Below are positions 41,938-50,382 of a stretch of DNA of 64,000 bases, piece after piece. The notes under the pieces are model-generated. The model was not told the DNA's origin. It was given only the letters and a program-made list of their open reading frames with translations, and did no database searches. A program made the translations under genes and the position numbers. This DNA is from Bacteroidia bacterium. GTDB taxonomy: Bacteria; Bacteroidota; Bacteroidia; Flavobacteriales; Flavobacteriaceae. Within the stretch, counting starts at the first letter, position 1. Every line of letters begins with the position of its first letter. Location: assembly GCA_030427585.1 (NCBI GenBank), contig JAUIBW010000002.1, positions 1-64,000 on the forward strand. Direction: 5' to 3'.

Positions 41938-41995
41938 CAGTTAAGAATAAAAATCAAGCATAACAGGGCTACGGGTTATTTTTATTCTGAAACTG
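41938..41995 (-). promoter_or_regulatory. stem-loop in the cbiG-cobM leader
   Basis: CAGTT (41938-41942) and AGAATAAAAAT (41944-41954) pair with ATTTTTATTCT (41978-41988) and AACTG (41991-41995). The 23-base loop contains CCCGTAGCCCTG on the minus strand. There is no B12 box, and no T run follows on either strand, so it is neither the known B12 riboswitch nor a plain terminator. It may be a structured leader element. Confidence 0.4.
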
Positions 41996-42058
41996 AGATG
42001 AAAAAAGAACATTTTATTCCAGTAGATTTAAAGTGCAAATGGTAGTACTCCTACGACA

Positions 42059-42066
42059 CAAAGATA
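42059..42066 (-). promoter_or_regulatory. candidate -7 promoter box for the cbiG-cobM operon
   Basis: TATCTTTG on the minus strand fits the Bacteroidota TAnnTTTG element. It lies 200 bp upstream of the cbiG-cobM start, which would give a leader of about 190 nt containing the stem-loop at 41938-41995. No clear TTG -33 element. Confidence 0.4.
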
Positions 42067-42115
42067 TTAGGTTAGTAACGTGTTAAAAAATGTTTATTAA
42101 GATTATACATATTTA

Positions 42116-43129
42116 TTATGCAAAAAACCAAAAATCGGCAACAGGTTTTTTATCCCATAAGACGAGCAGTTCTTCTATTTCTTTTTTTCCTGTTGGAGAT
42201 GCTACTACGATAATGATCTGGGCATCCTCGAGTGTTTCGATATCGTTATAACGCTCTAATTGTACCCCGTAAATATCTTTTCCTATTTTTCTCTCATTAT
42301 CACATACCCAACGAAAACTATCATTATAAGATTGTAAGAGTTTGGCCATATCTTTTCCGTTTTTCCCAGCACCCCATAGTACTAAAGGTCGAGTTTTGTC
42401 TCTATCTAATTCATAAAAAAAGCGTAGTTTAAGATCAAAATATCGATTGTCTTTGTATTCGTCCCAGGTACGAGAAATTCTATTAGATCGGTCTCTCCAG
42501 TGATGTAGAATTTTATCAATCCCTACAACTGTTAACCCTAATCTGTAAAATCGAAAACAAAGGTCATAATCTTCGGGATATACAATCGGATCAAAAGCTC
42601 CTGCTGCATCAAAATCTTCTTTGTGTAGCAGCCAACAATGAGATGGGATAACACATTCTCTATAAATCTCTTGATAGTGGGTACTTGTTCTGGCAACTTC
42701 ATTAAGCCATTTTTCGTATTTAAGAAACCCATCACCTACAACTCCCTCATCAACAAAATGCTCAGTTCCTCCCGCAATTACAGTTCCTTTTCCATACTTA
42801 CTCCATTCTTTTACGAGTACTTCTATTTTATACGCTGGCATTTTATCATCAGAGTCCATTCTATTGATCAACGTTCCTCTGGTTTCTGCATATCCTACTT
42901 GTAGCGTTGGAATTAATTTAGGTCTGTCGCTATTAAAAAATCGAATTCTGGAGTCTTTTGTAGCGTATTCCTGCAAAATTTTTGGGCTATCATCAGATGA
43001 GTGATCATTTACCGCAATAAGTTCCCAGTTTTGATAGGTCTGCGCCAGGATAGAATCTAGGCAATCTCTCAAATAGGGAGCCGTATCTTTAACTGCCATT
43101 ATAATAGTAACTAGTGGTTGATCTGTCAT
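42116..43129 (-). CDS. family 2 glycosyltransferase with C-terminal Rossmann-like domain
   Basis: Protein of 337 residues. The GT-A domain (about 1-235) begins VTIIMAVKDTAPYLRDCLDS, with the nucleotide-sugar-binding NDHSSDDSP and the metal DxD in NRMDSDDKMP. The last 90 residues (about 245-337) begin LVLWGAGKNGKDMAKLLQS, a glycine-rich Rossmann-like motif not part of the usual GT2 fold. It starts 4 bp after the epimerase gene ends, so the pair probably builds a surface glycan. It sits in the middle of the B12 genes without an evident link. Confidence 0.87.
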   Translation of the reverse strand: MTDQPLVTIIMAVKDTAPYLRDCLDSILAQTYQNWELIAVNDHSSDDSPKILQEYATKDSRIRFFNSDRPKLIPTLQVGYAETRGTLINRMDSDDKMPAYKIEVLVKEWSKYGKGTVIAGGTEHFVDEGVVGDGFLKYEKWLNEVARTSTHYQEIYRECVIPSHCWLLHKEDFDAAGAFDPIVYPEDYDLCFRFYRLGLTVVGIDKILHHWRDRSNRISRTWDEYKDNRYFDLKLRFFYELDRDKTRPLVLWGAGKNGKDMAKLLQSYNDSFRWVCDNERKIGKDIYGVQLERYNDIETLEDAQIIIVVASPTGKKEIEELLVLWDKKPVADFWFFA

Positions 43130-43133
43130 TGTG

Positions 43134-44132
43134 TTAAAGTTTTCTCCAGGAACTCGGTAGTTTTTTTGTTATTTCAATGTTTTGGAATTCTTTACTAGAG
43201 CGCGACCCATGGGTTTTTACCCATTTGGCCATTTCTAGAAGTCCTGTTTCTAAATCTATATGTTTTTTGGGATTAAAAACAGTATCAAATTTTGAATGAT
43301 TAGCATAGGCATGAGTCACTTCTTCCCGTTTTTCTAATCGCTCTATATGCAGTTCGGATTGCATTGCATTACTAACAGCAATTGCCAACTCTTCTACAGA
43401 GTATACCGTATCACTTCCTATATTAAAAATTGTATTATATGCTTTGGGTACGGTTACCGAATTAGCGATATAAGGCGCAATATCATCAATATGTGTAAAA
43501 GCCCTGGTTTGCCTACCGTCTCCAAAAATAGTCAACGGTTTATTTTCCAGAATTTGATTCATAAATATCCCAACGACATTACGGTATTTATCTCCAATAT
43601 TTTGATGTCTTCCGTATACATTATGTGGCCTAAAAATAATATAATCCATACCAAACATCTTATGTGCATTTATTAAATCTAATTCTACAGCATACTTTGC
43701 TATCCCATACGGATCTTCTGGCTGCGGAAATTGTGTTTCTACCAAGGGCAATGTATTTGTGCCATAAACTGCAATAGAAGAGGTGAAAACAAAACATTTC
43801 ACTTCATGAGCAACCGATGCGTTGATTAGGTTAACACTACCGATCAGGTTATTTTGATAATTGAAATTTCTAATAAAATGACTTAATCCTTCTGCTGCAT
43901 AGGCAGCCAAATGATAAACATAAGTGAACTTATACTTATCAAAAAGAGTCTGTATTAAGGTAACGTCTAGGATTGATCCTTCATAAAATAAGGCTGCTGA
44001 GTTTATATTCTCTTTATCTCCTCCGGAAAGGTCATCTAAAACTACAACCTGATGATTTTGTTCTAGTAAATGATTTACCACATGCGAACCTATAAATCCT
44101 GCCCCGCCGGTTACAAGTGAAGTTATTTTCAC
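43134..44132 (-). CDS. NAD-dependent sugar-nucleotide epimerase/dehydratase
   Basis: Protein of 332 residues, extended SDR of the GalE/RmlB type. The NAD-binding motif is VTGGAGFIGSHVV, the catalytic Ser/Thr is in VFTSSIAVYG, and YxxxK is seen as PYGIAKYAVE. RPHNVYGRHQNIGD and THIDDIAPYI are substrate-side motifs shared with UDP-glucose 4-epimerase relatives. Substrate not determined. Upstream partner of the glycosyltransferase at 42116. Confidence 0.87.
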   Translation of the reverse strand: MKITSLVTGGAGFIGSHVVNHLLEQNHQVVVLDDLSGGDKENINSAALFYEGSILDVTLIQTLFDKYKFTYVYHLAAYAAEGLSHFIRNFNYQNNLIGSVNLINASVAHEVKCFVFTSSIAVYGTNTLPLVETQFPQPEDPYGIAKYAVELDLINAHKMFGMDYIIFRPHNVYGRHQNIGDKYRNVVGIFMNQILENKPLTIFGDGRQTRAFTHIDDIAPYIANSVTVPKAYNTIFNIGSDTVYSVEELAIAVSNAMQSELHIERLEKREEVTHAYANHSKFDTVFNPKKHIDLETGLLEMAKWVKTHGSRSSKEFQNIEITKKLPSSWRKL

Positions 44133-44494
44133 ACATTTAAATTTTAGTAATTATCTAACAATAAATTAATTATAAAATTAAGAACGTGTGTAACCACTCC
44201 GTTCTTACATTAAGAAATTTAAAACTTTCTTAATATTCGTTTCATCTAAAATAATTAAATATCAAACGTACATAAATTGAATGATACGAAGAGTGTTTCT
44301 TTTAAAATAAATTGTTTTTATAGTGTTGAAAGATCGCTGGATAAGATCCAACAGGTAAGCTTTTTTCCTTTGATTTCAAATTTCAGACCTTCAAGGTTTT
44401 TGAAACCTTTAAAGTGTATACCAAAAAATCCAGAGCCGATAGAGAGCATCTTTAGACAACAAAAATATACTTTAGTATCAAGGCAAATAATTTT
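44133..44494. other. intergenic between epimerase and cbiET genes
   Basis: No gene. Two perfect short hairpins lie in the epimerase leader: AAGAACG (44180-44186) with CGTTCTT (44200-44206), and TTAAGAAA (44210-44217) with TTTCTTAA (44226-44233). A weak palindrome, TTCAAGGTTTTTGAAACCTT (44390-44409), is reminiscent of the dispersed palindromic family. Confidence 0.4.
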
Positions 44495-45676
44495 CTATTT
44501 CCGTACTGCTTTAAGCAATGTAATTGAGTTGTATGTATCCAGAGATAATGTGGATTCTTCTACAATAGTATACCCTATTTTATCGCAACCTGCTTTAAAA
44601 GCCTGTATCGAACTCTCTTTTACTGCATTGATCACTATACAGGTTTCAGGTTGTAAAACCGGGGTGATCTTTAGAAAAAGTTCTTCCAATCTGCCTCCAT
44701 GTCCCCCAATAAAAATTGCCTCTGGCTTTGCAAATTGAGCAAGATCCTGCTCAAAAAAATCTCCCATTACAATTTGAATCCCAGGAACTCCAAAGCGTTT
44801 TTGGTTCTCCTCTAAAATAGCTTTACACTCTGGCCTTTTTTCAAAAGCAATAATATCTAAATCCCCATTTTTTAATTTAGCCTCGACACTAACAGATCCG
44901 GTGCAAAAGCCAATATCCCATACTATATCTATATTAAGAACATCTAAGTAATGTAGCGTCATTAATCGAACAGGCATTTTGGTGATCATCTTAGGTCTTC
45001 CTGGTAAGCCTATAAAATTGGTATCCTTTATCCCAAAATCAATATGACGATGTTTTATTTTTTTAAGTATCACACAATTCAGTGAGTGAAACTTCATCAT
45101 CGAAGCTTTTTGTAATGATAGCTCCTGAAACTTTTCTTGTTCTCCCTCTATATCCTCTCCCACAAGCATGACATAATTATCATATCCATATTCCAAAAGT
45201 CTTTTTGCAATGGTAGGTGGAGTTTTTTCTGTATCTGTAAGTACTCCAATACTTTCTTTTTGCTGGATTAAGATAGCATCTAATGCTTTCCAGCTTCTTC
45301 CGTGTATGCTTACGGTTTGTAATTGATTACTATTCAAATTCATGGCATTAGCCAATAATTGAATCGAGCTAAAATAGGGAGTTGTTATAATTTCTGCATT
45401 AGGATATTTAGTTCTTAATGTATTCGAAAACCCGTAAAACAACGGATTGCCAGAGGCAAAAATAATAATTGGAACTGATGCTTTTTTATATGCCTCGAAT
45501 ACTTGAGACATCGGAGATTGAATAATTATCCATTGATGATTTTCTGGAAGGTAATCTTTAACCAATTCATAATGACGTTTTCCCCCACTAAAAACAAGGG
45601 TATCCAGAATATCTTGTTGTTGTTCTGTTGTAAAATCCGGGGTTTTGTTTCCGATACCTATAATATGGAAGGTCAT
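44495..45676 (-). CDS. cobL: precorrin-6Y C5,15-methyltransferase (CbiE-CbiT, CobL)
   Basis: Protein of 393 residues. CbiE occupies about 1-205 (FHIIGIGNKTPDF, IIIFASGNPLFYGFSNTL, IQLLANAMNLN) and CbiT about 210-393, a Rossmann SAM-methyltransferase (WDIGFCTGSVSVEAKL, AIFIGGHGGRLEELF). It methylates C5 and C15 and decarboxylates the C12 acetate. This two-domain form is common. Last gene of the minus-strand operon that begins at cobW; 59 bp follow bluB. Confidence 0.93.
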   Translation of the reverse strand: MTFHIIGIGNKTPDFTTEQQQDILDTLVFSGGKRHYELVKDYLPENHQWIIIQSPMSQVFEAYKKASVPIIIFASGNPLFYGFSNTLRTKYPNAEIITTPYFSSIQLLANAMNLNSNQLQTVSIHGRSWKALDAILIQQKESIGVLTDTEKTPPTIAKRLLEYGYDNYVMLVGEDIEGEQEKFQELSLQKASMMKFHSLNCVILKKIKHRHIDFGIKDTNFIGLPGRPKMITKMPVRLMTLHYLDVLNIDIVWDIGFCTGSVSVEAKLKNGDLDIIAFEKRPECKAILEENQKRFGVPGIQIVMGDFFEQDLAQFAKPEAIFIGGHGGRLEELFLKITPVLQPETCIVINAVKESSIQAFKAGCDKIGYTIVEESTLSLDTYNSITLLKAVRK

Positions 45677-45735
45677 AGTGTTATTGTATATATGCTAATG
45701 GCATTACCAAATGTTGTAAAAGATTGATTCTCTTT

Positions 45736-46392
45736 TTAAGTATATTTTTCCTTAATAACGACTTCTTTTTGAAGTTTTTTACGATCCCATTTTTTTAATT
45801 CTAATTCGGGTTGGTTATAAAACATGTCGGTATATCCAAAGCATAAATACCCTATCAATTGATTTTGATCTGGAGCTCCAAGTACTTGTTTTACTTTTTC
45901 AGGGTCCAAAATACTCACCCATCCCATTCCTATATTTAAGGATCGTGCCATAAGCCACATATTTTGTATTGCACAAACTACACTATATTTACCCATATTA
46001 GGCATACTTGTCTGTCCCAAAACAGGGCCTTCTGCAGGTTTATAGAACACAGCCATATTTAAAGGAGCTTCTAAAATCCCTTCTAGTTTAAGCTTGATGT
46101 ATTCTTTTTGCTTTTCGTCTGTAAACTGCATTGCGGCACGTGCCGTTTCTTCAGAAAAAGTTTCTTTTACGGCTTCCTTTGTTTTTTGATCATGGATTAA
46201 CACAAATTCCCAAGGCTGTGAAAACCCTACCGAAGGAGCTGCCAATGCAGCTTCTATGATCCTATCAATTGATTCTTGAGATATGGGAGTGTTTAAAAAT
46301 CGATTTCCTCGAACATCCCGACGATGCGCTATTATCTCTTCGAGCAATGCTTGTTCTTTATCGTTAAATATACGTTGTGGATGCTCTTTCAT
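45736..46392 (-). CDS. bluB: 5,6-dimethylbenzimidazole synthase BluB
   Basis: Protein of 218 residues, a flavin-destructase of the nitroreductase fold that breaks down FMNH2 with O2 to make the lower ligand of B12. RRDVRGNRFLNTPISQESIDRIIEAALAAPSVGFSQPWEF is the BluB signature (given here as RRDVRGNRFL and APSVGFSQPWEF); NMWLMARSLNIGMGWVSIL and LIGYLCFGY are further family segments. It requires oxygen, so the organism makes true cobalamin aerobically. It lies 5 bp after the cobJ-cbiC gene. Confidence 0.94.
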   Translation of the reverse strand: MKEHPQRIFNDKEQALLEEIIAHRRDVRGNRFLNTPISQESIDRIIEAALAAPSVGFSQPWEFVLIHDQKTKEAVKETFSEETARAAMQFTDEKQKEYIKLKLEGILEAPLNMAVFYKPAEGPVLGQTSMPNMGKYSVVCAIQNMWLMARSLNIGMGWVSILDPEKVKQVLGAPDQNQLIGYLCFGYTDMFYNQPELELKKWDRKKLQKEVVIKEKYT

Positions 46393-46397
46393 ATATT

Positions 46398-47753
46398 TTA
46401 AAATTTAGCTTCTTCTAAGGTAAATGCTGCATTAACAATGGCCGCTGCAAAATTACTACCCCCTCGCTTTTCGGTAATTAATGCATACGGAATATGGGAT
46501 ATTGTTTTTAATCGTTCTTTAGATTCTATGACATTGATAAATCCTACTGGCGCTCCAATAACTCCTGTTGGGGATAATATTCCTTCTTGAATCTGATCTG
46601 CAATCTCAATCAATGCTGTGGGTGCATTTCCGATAACAAATAGTGCGTTGGGGTATTTTTTTGCAGCGAGTTTTATTCCCGCCTGCGTTCGTGTTAACCC
46701 TTCTTTTGCTGCAAGCTGAAGAGATTCCTTATCATTTAATAAGCAAATTACCTGATTATTGTATTTGGTAGTATACGCTTTTGTAATTCCTGCGGCTACC
46801 ATGGTTACATCGGTAACGATTGTTCCTCCATTTTTAAGATAATTGTGCCAGATAGCAATTGCATGCTTAGACGTTTCCAGATAGTTTATATATTCAAAAT
46901 CACCAGAAGTGTGAATACATCGCATTGCTGCCCATAAAGCATCGTTTTCTAATGTATTTGACGGGATATTATCTAATATTTCTTTAAAGCTGGCTTGTTG
47001 TATTTCTTCACCGGTTTCAGGCTTTCTATTCAGATATCCTCTTGGTGTGATCAGATGATTTTTATACCTAAAAGTCTGGCTATTTCCTATCAACACTACA
47101 CAAAACATATCTACCTCATCGACGTCTAACTCTGCTAAAGTGGTGATTTTAATCTCCTCTTCTGTTCTTCCTAATTGTTTGCATATTGCTACAGGTGTAG
47201 TTTTGGGTCTGTATTTAAGGTAAATTGTTTTTAACGCCCCCAATTGCCAATACCGTTTTTTACTTTTAGGATTATACAGTCCTGTTACAAAATCTCCCAT
47301 TGCAGCAGCATGGATGCGTTTCTGGATTGTGGTCCAAGGAGTCATCAAATCAGATAAAGAAATACAACAAAAATCATGACCTAATATAGCTCCTAATTTA
47401 CTTCCTGCTGTGATAAAGGCAGAAATGCCTGGTACTGTCTCTACAGGAATATCTAATTTTTGCTCTGCAACTTTTTGATATACTATAGATGCCATTGCAT
47501 ATATACTGGCATCACCAGAACCAATAACAACAACTTGTTCCCCTTCTAAAGCATGTTGTATTGCAGTTTCTGCTCTTTTTTCTTCTTCGCTTAATTCTTT
47601 ACCAATACATAAAGCATCAGGACGTATCAGGTGTTGAATAAATTGAAAATAATAGTGATATCCTATGATTACCGAGGCTTCTGAAATTGCCTGTGTAGCC
47701 ATTGGAATGATATAATCTGAATGCCCTGGACCTAGTCCTACAACTTTGATCAT
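46398..47753 (-). CDS. CobJ-CbiC fusion (precorrin-3B C17-methyltransferase / precorrin-8X methylmutase)
   Basis: Protein of 451 residues. Residues about 1-240 are CobJ/CbiH, which contracts the ring and methylates C17 (VVGLGPGHSDYIIPMA, VVIGSGDASIYAMAS, GISAFITAGSKLGAILGHDF). Residues about 255-451 are CobH/CbiC, which moves a methyl from C11 to C12 (HTSGDFEYINYL with the active-site His, TDVTMVAAGI, IGNAPTALIEI, IGAPVGFINVIESK, RGGSNFAAAIVNA). The two fused steps are not adjacent in the pathway. It overlaps cobI by 4 bp. Confidence 0.93.
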   Translation of the reverse strand: MIKVVGLGPGHSDYIIPMATQAISEASVIIGYHYYFQFIQHLIRPDALCIGKELSEEEKRAETAIQHALEGEQVVVIGSGDASIYAMASIVYQKVAEQKLDIPVETVPGISAFITAGSKLGAILGHDFCCISLSDLMTPWTTIQKRIHAAAMGDFVTGLYNPKSKKRYWQLGALKTIYLKYRPKTTPVAICKQLGRTEEEIKITTLAELDVDEVDMFCVVLIGNSQTFRYKNHLITPRGYLNRKPETGEEIQQASFKEILDNIPSNTLENDALWAAMRCIHTSGDFEYINYLETSKHAIAIWHNYLKNGGTIVTDVTMVAAGITKAYTTKYNNQVICLLNDKESLQLAAKEGLTRTQAGIKLAAKKYPNALFVIGNAPTALIEIADQIQEGILSPTGVIGAPVGFINVIESKERLKTISHIPYALITEKRGGSNFAAAIVNAAFTLEEAKF

Positions 47754-48442
47754 TGTTTGATAATTAATAAAGAGAAATATGGGATTTCTCTATTGGTCAG
47801 AGTGGTTAAATCTGTTGTTATATATTCTTGATTAGTTCCTAAACGTTCACAATAATAACATTTCCAATCTTTCTGTACTAATTCTGAGTGAAAATCATTC
47901 CAACCGGAGCGTATTTTCATTAATATTACGGTATCAAATTCTAAAAAGTATTTAGAGATTTCTGTAATATTTTTTACTCTTGGAACGATCGCAATTTTAT
48001 CATTAAGTAAACTTAACGGTATTTGGTGTTGCGATGCACCTAATGAAAAAGAATTGATTCCCGGTACCAAAGATACTGGTAATTGCAATTCTTGAAGCGC
48101 TACTAATATGTACGAAAAAGAAGCATATAAGCTAATATCTCCTTCACATACAATCGCTATTTTTTTTCCTGTCTGATAGGCTTTTTCAATGTCTTTTACC
48201 GTTGCTGCATACGTTTCTGAAGCCTCTTGGCGGTCGTATGACATGTTTAGAAAAAAACCTCTTAGCTCTTTATGTTCTAATCCATGATATTGTAATATAG
48301 GATATACAAAACTCTTTTTTTGATCTTTGGTAATAGATCCCGGATAAAAAATAAGATCAATTTCTTTTAATATTCGTAATGCTTTAAGTGTAAGAAGTTC
48401 TGGATCTCCTGGCCCTAAAGCTATTCCATAAATTGTATGCAA
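47750..48442 (-). CDS. cobI: precorrin-2 C20-methyltransferase
   Basis: Protein of 230 residues, tetrapyrrole methylase fold. IYGIALGPGDPELLTLKALR is the SAM-site motif at the start, ICEGDISLYASFSYIL is the family's C-x-G-D-P-like variant, and GINSFSLGASQHQIPL is the third block. It adds a methyl to C20 of (cobalt-)precorrin-2. Overlaps the CobJ-CbiC gene by 4 bp (ATGA) and starts 5 bp after the adenosyltransferase gene. Confidence 0.93.
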   Translation of the reverse strand: MHTIYGIALGPGDPELLTLKALRILKEIDLIFYPGSITKDQKKSFVYPILQYHGLEHKELRGFFLNMSYDRQEASETYAATVKDIEKAYQTGKKIAIVCEGDISLYASFSYILVALQELQLPVSLVPGINSFSLGASQHQIPLSLLNDKIAIVPRVKNITEISKYFLEFDTVILMKIRSGWNDFHSELVQKDWKCYYCERLGTNQEYITTDLTTLTNREIPYFSLLIIKQ

Positions 48443-48447
48443 AACCG

Positions 48448-49032
48448 TTATGTTCTTTTCTTTTTTCTTTTATACAAAAACAATTGCCATTTTTCTTCTG
48501 CTACTCCGGCTTTATCCATTTCTGCTCTGGCCATAGTAAAGAACAAATCTGATAATCTATTAATATAGGCAACCACATACTCTTCTACAGATTTTGGGTC
48601 TTCATGCATTAAAGTAACTAATCTGCGTTCGCCTCTTCTTATTTGTGTTCTACACACATGACATAATGCAGAAATTTCATTTCCTCCTGGTAATAAAAAA
48701 TAATCAGATGGAGAGCTAATATTGGCTTCCATCTCATCCATCCATTGTTCACAAAAATCTGCTCCGTCTTTAGGTTTGGGGTTAGGGTTTTCTTTTTTAG
48801 AATCTGATGGTCTTGCAAGGTGTGACATCATATCCATGAGATCTTTCTGGATTTTATGAAGTTTTGGTTGCCACTCATGATTATTACCTAATTTTGCACG
48901 TAGTAATCCAATAGTAGAATTCGCCTCGTCCAAAGTTCCATTACATTCTATACGTGCAGAATCTTTAAATTCTCTTTTTCCTCCAAAGACTCCGGTTTTA
49001 CCTGTGTCTCCTTTACGTGTGTATATTTTCAA
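48448..49032 (-). CDS. pduO: PduO-type ATP:cob(I)alamin adenosyltransferase
   Basis: Protein of 194 residues. It transfers adenosyl from ATP to cobalt to form adenosylcobalamin. YTRKGDTGKTGVFGGKR at the N-terminus is the ATP-binding motif, CNGTLDEANSTIGLLRAK the second, and RRGERRLVTL and INRLSDLFFTMAR the C-terminal ones. The class is PduO/MMAB, not CobA(CobO). A loop at about 75-95 (SDSKKENPNPKPKDG) is longer than usual. It lies 45 bp after cobW. Confidence 0.92.
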   Translation of the reverse strand: MKIYTRKGDTGKTGVFGGKREFKDSARIECNGTLDEANSTIGLLRAKLGNNHEWQPKLHKIQKDLMDMMSHLARPSDSKKENPNPKPKDGADFCEQWMDEMEANISSPSDYFLLPGGNEISALCHVCRTQIRRGERRLVTLMHEDPKSVEEYVVAYINRLSDLFFTMARAEMDKAGVAEEKWQLFLYKRKKKRT

Positions 49033-49077
49033 GGGATTAAAATTTTAAATTAATACTGAAATAATGCAAATGAATAG

Positions 49078-50169
49078 TTACACTCGTTCTCCTACCAGCA
49101 ATTTTTCTTCTAATATCTCCTGAATCTTTTGTTCTTCGAGTTCTTCACCAATAATTACTAATCGAGTGGCTCTAATTTCTCCATCGATCCACTTTCTATC
49201 AAAATAGTTTTCAAACCGATCTGCCACTCCCTGAACGATCATACGCATTGGCTTACCAGGTACATGAATAATTCCTTTAATTCTATAAATATGGTGCTCT
49301 GCTACCAGTGCCTTTAGGTTTTTGATTAGTATTTCTGGGGTATGAGATACTTTAATTTCTATCACAATAGAATTAATCATATCATCATGATCGTGGTCAT
49401 GGTGGTGATGACCATATTCATCATGATCATGGTGATGGTGGTGTTCATGATGAGAATGTTTCTCATCTACATGATCTTCGGCTTTGGCATCAATTCCTAA
49501 TAATACATCGGCAGGAATATTACCTTTTACTGCAGAAATCAATTTGATGTTACTACCAACACGATTCTGGATAATATCCCTCACTTTATTATATTCTTCT
49601 GTATTGATTAAATCTGATTTGGTCATTATAATCAAGTCTGCGCAAGAAAGTTGATCTTCAAATAATTCTTCGATAGAAGATTCGTGATCCAGGTTTTCAT
49701 CGTCTAATCGCTGAGATTGTACTTTATCACGGTCGCATATTTCTCCTGTAGCCTGTCCTACACAATCGACAACAGTAATTACAGCGTCTACAGTGATTTG
49801 TGGTTTCAAATCAGGCCAGTTAAAAGCTTTTAATAATGGTTTGGGCAATGCTAGTCCTGAAGTTTCGATAATTATATGATCTATATCCTGTTTGCGCTCC
49901 ATTAATTGAAGCATGGTAGGCAAAAACTCCTCCTGTACTGTACAGCAAAGGCATCCATTACTCAATTCTAATATATTTTCTTCTTCACATCCACAGTCAT
50001 TACCTTTTAGAATTTCTCCATCCATTCCTAATTCTCCAAATTCATTAACAATGATTGCTAATCGTTTACCATTTGCATTTTTAGCAATTTGATGGATCAA
50101 AGTCGTCTTGCCAGATCCCAGAAATCCTGTAATAATCGTTACAGGTATTTTTTGTGTATTTAAAGCCAT
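49078..50169 (-). CDS. cobW: CobW family metallochaperone GTPase
   Basis: Protein of 363 residues, a G3E GTPase. Walker A is ITGFLGSGKTTLIHQ, the metal-binding CxCC is in SNGCLCCTVQEEF, and the switch region IIETSGLALPKPLL follows. Residues about 228-258 are a His/Asp-rich metal-storing loop (HHEHHHHHDHDEYGHHHH). The C-terminal domain (about 265-355) is the CobW_C fold. In cobalt-using operons it hands Co2+ to the chelatase. First gene of the operon down to cbiET; a candidate TAGTTTTG box lies at 50196-50203. Confidence 0.92.
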   Translation of the reverse strand: MALNTQKIPVTIITGFLGSGKTTLIHQIAKNANGKRLAIIVNEFGELGMDGEILKGNDCGCEEENILELSNGCLCCTVQEEFLPTMLQLMERKQDIDHIIIETSGLALPKPLLKAFNWPDLKPQITVDAVITVVDCVGQATGEICDRDKVQSQRLDDENLDHESSIEELFEDQLSCADLIIMTKSDLINTEEYNKVRDIIQNRVGSNIKLISAVKGNIPADVLLGIDAKAEDHVDEKHSHHEHHHHHDHDEYGHHHHDHDHDDMINSIVIEIKVSHTPEILIKNLKALVAEHHIYRIKGIIHVPGKPMRMIVQGVADRFENYFDRKWIDGEIRATRLVIIGEELEEQKIQEILEEKLLVGERV

Positions 50170-50195
50170 ATATTCTTAATCAAAATGATTCTAAG

Positions 50196-50203
50196 CAAAA
50201 CTA
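50196..50203 (-). promoter_or_regulatory. candidate -7 promoter box for the cobW operon
   Basis: TAGTTTTG on the minus strand fits TAnnTTTG and lies 27 bp upstream of the cobW start codon. A TTG occurs at 50228-50230, slightly further than the usual -33 spacing. No B12 riboswitch is found in the 213 bp between cobW and the carbonic anhydrase gene. Confidence 0.3.
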
Positions 50204-50382
50204 TCTATTATAGCTTAAAGGAAAAAACAAATTGTGATATGTTTATATTAGATTTTGCTAAGAGCTAGTCTAAATATATTCTAATGCCTTTATAATAGTA
50301 TAGAACGACCTGTTTATAAAATTTATTCATTTCTATTAAAAATCTATGGTAAAAAATAAAAAACTAAACTTTAATTTCAAGT

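Noticed and set aside
41938-41995. A second cobalamin riboswitch upstream of cbiG-cobM
   Set aside because: The strong stem-loop suggested it, but there is no B12 box (AGTCAGGAGACCTGCC type) or other aptamer core.
41860-42045. 61-codon plus-strand ORF
   Set aside because: It reads through the stem-loop leader of the cbiG-cobM operon on the opposite strand.
44277-44738. 153-codon plus-strand ORF
   Set aside because: More than half of it is the complement of the conserved CbiT domain.
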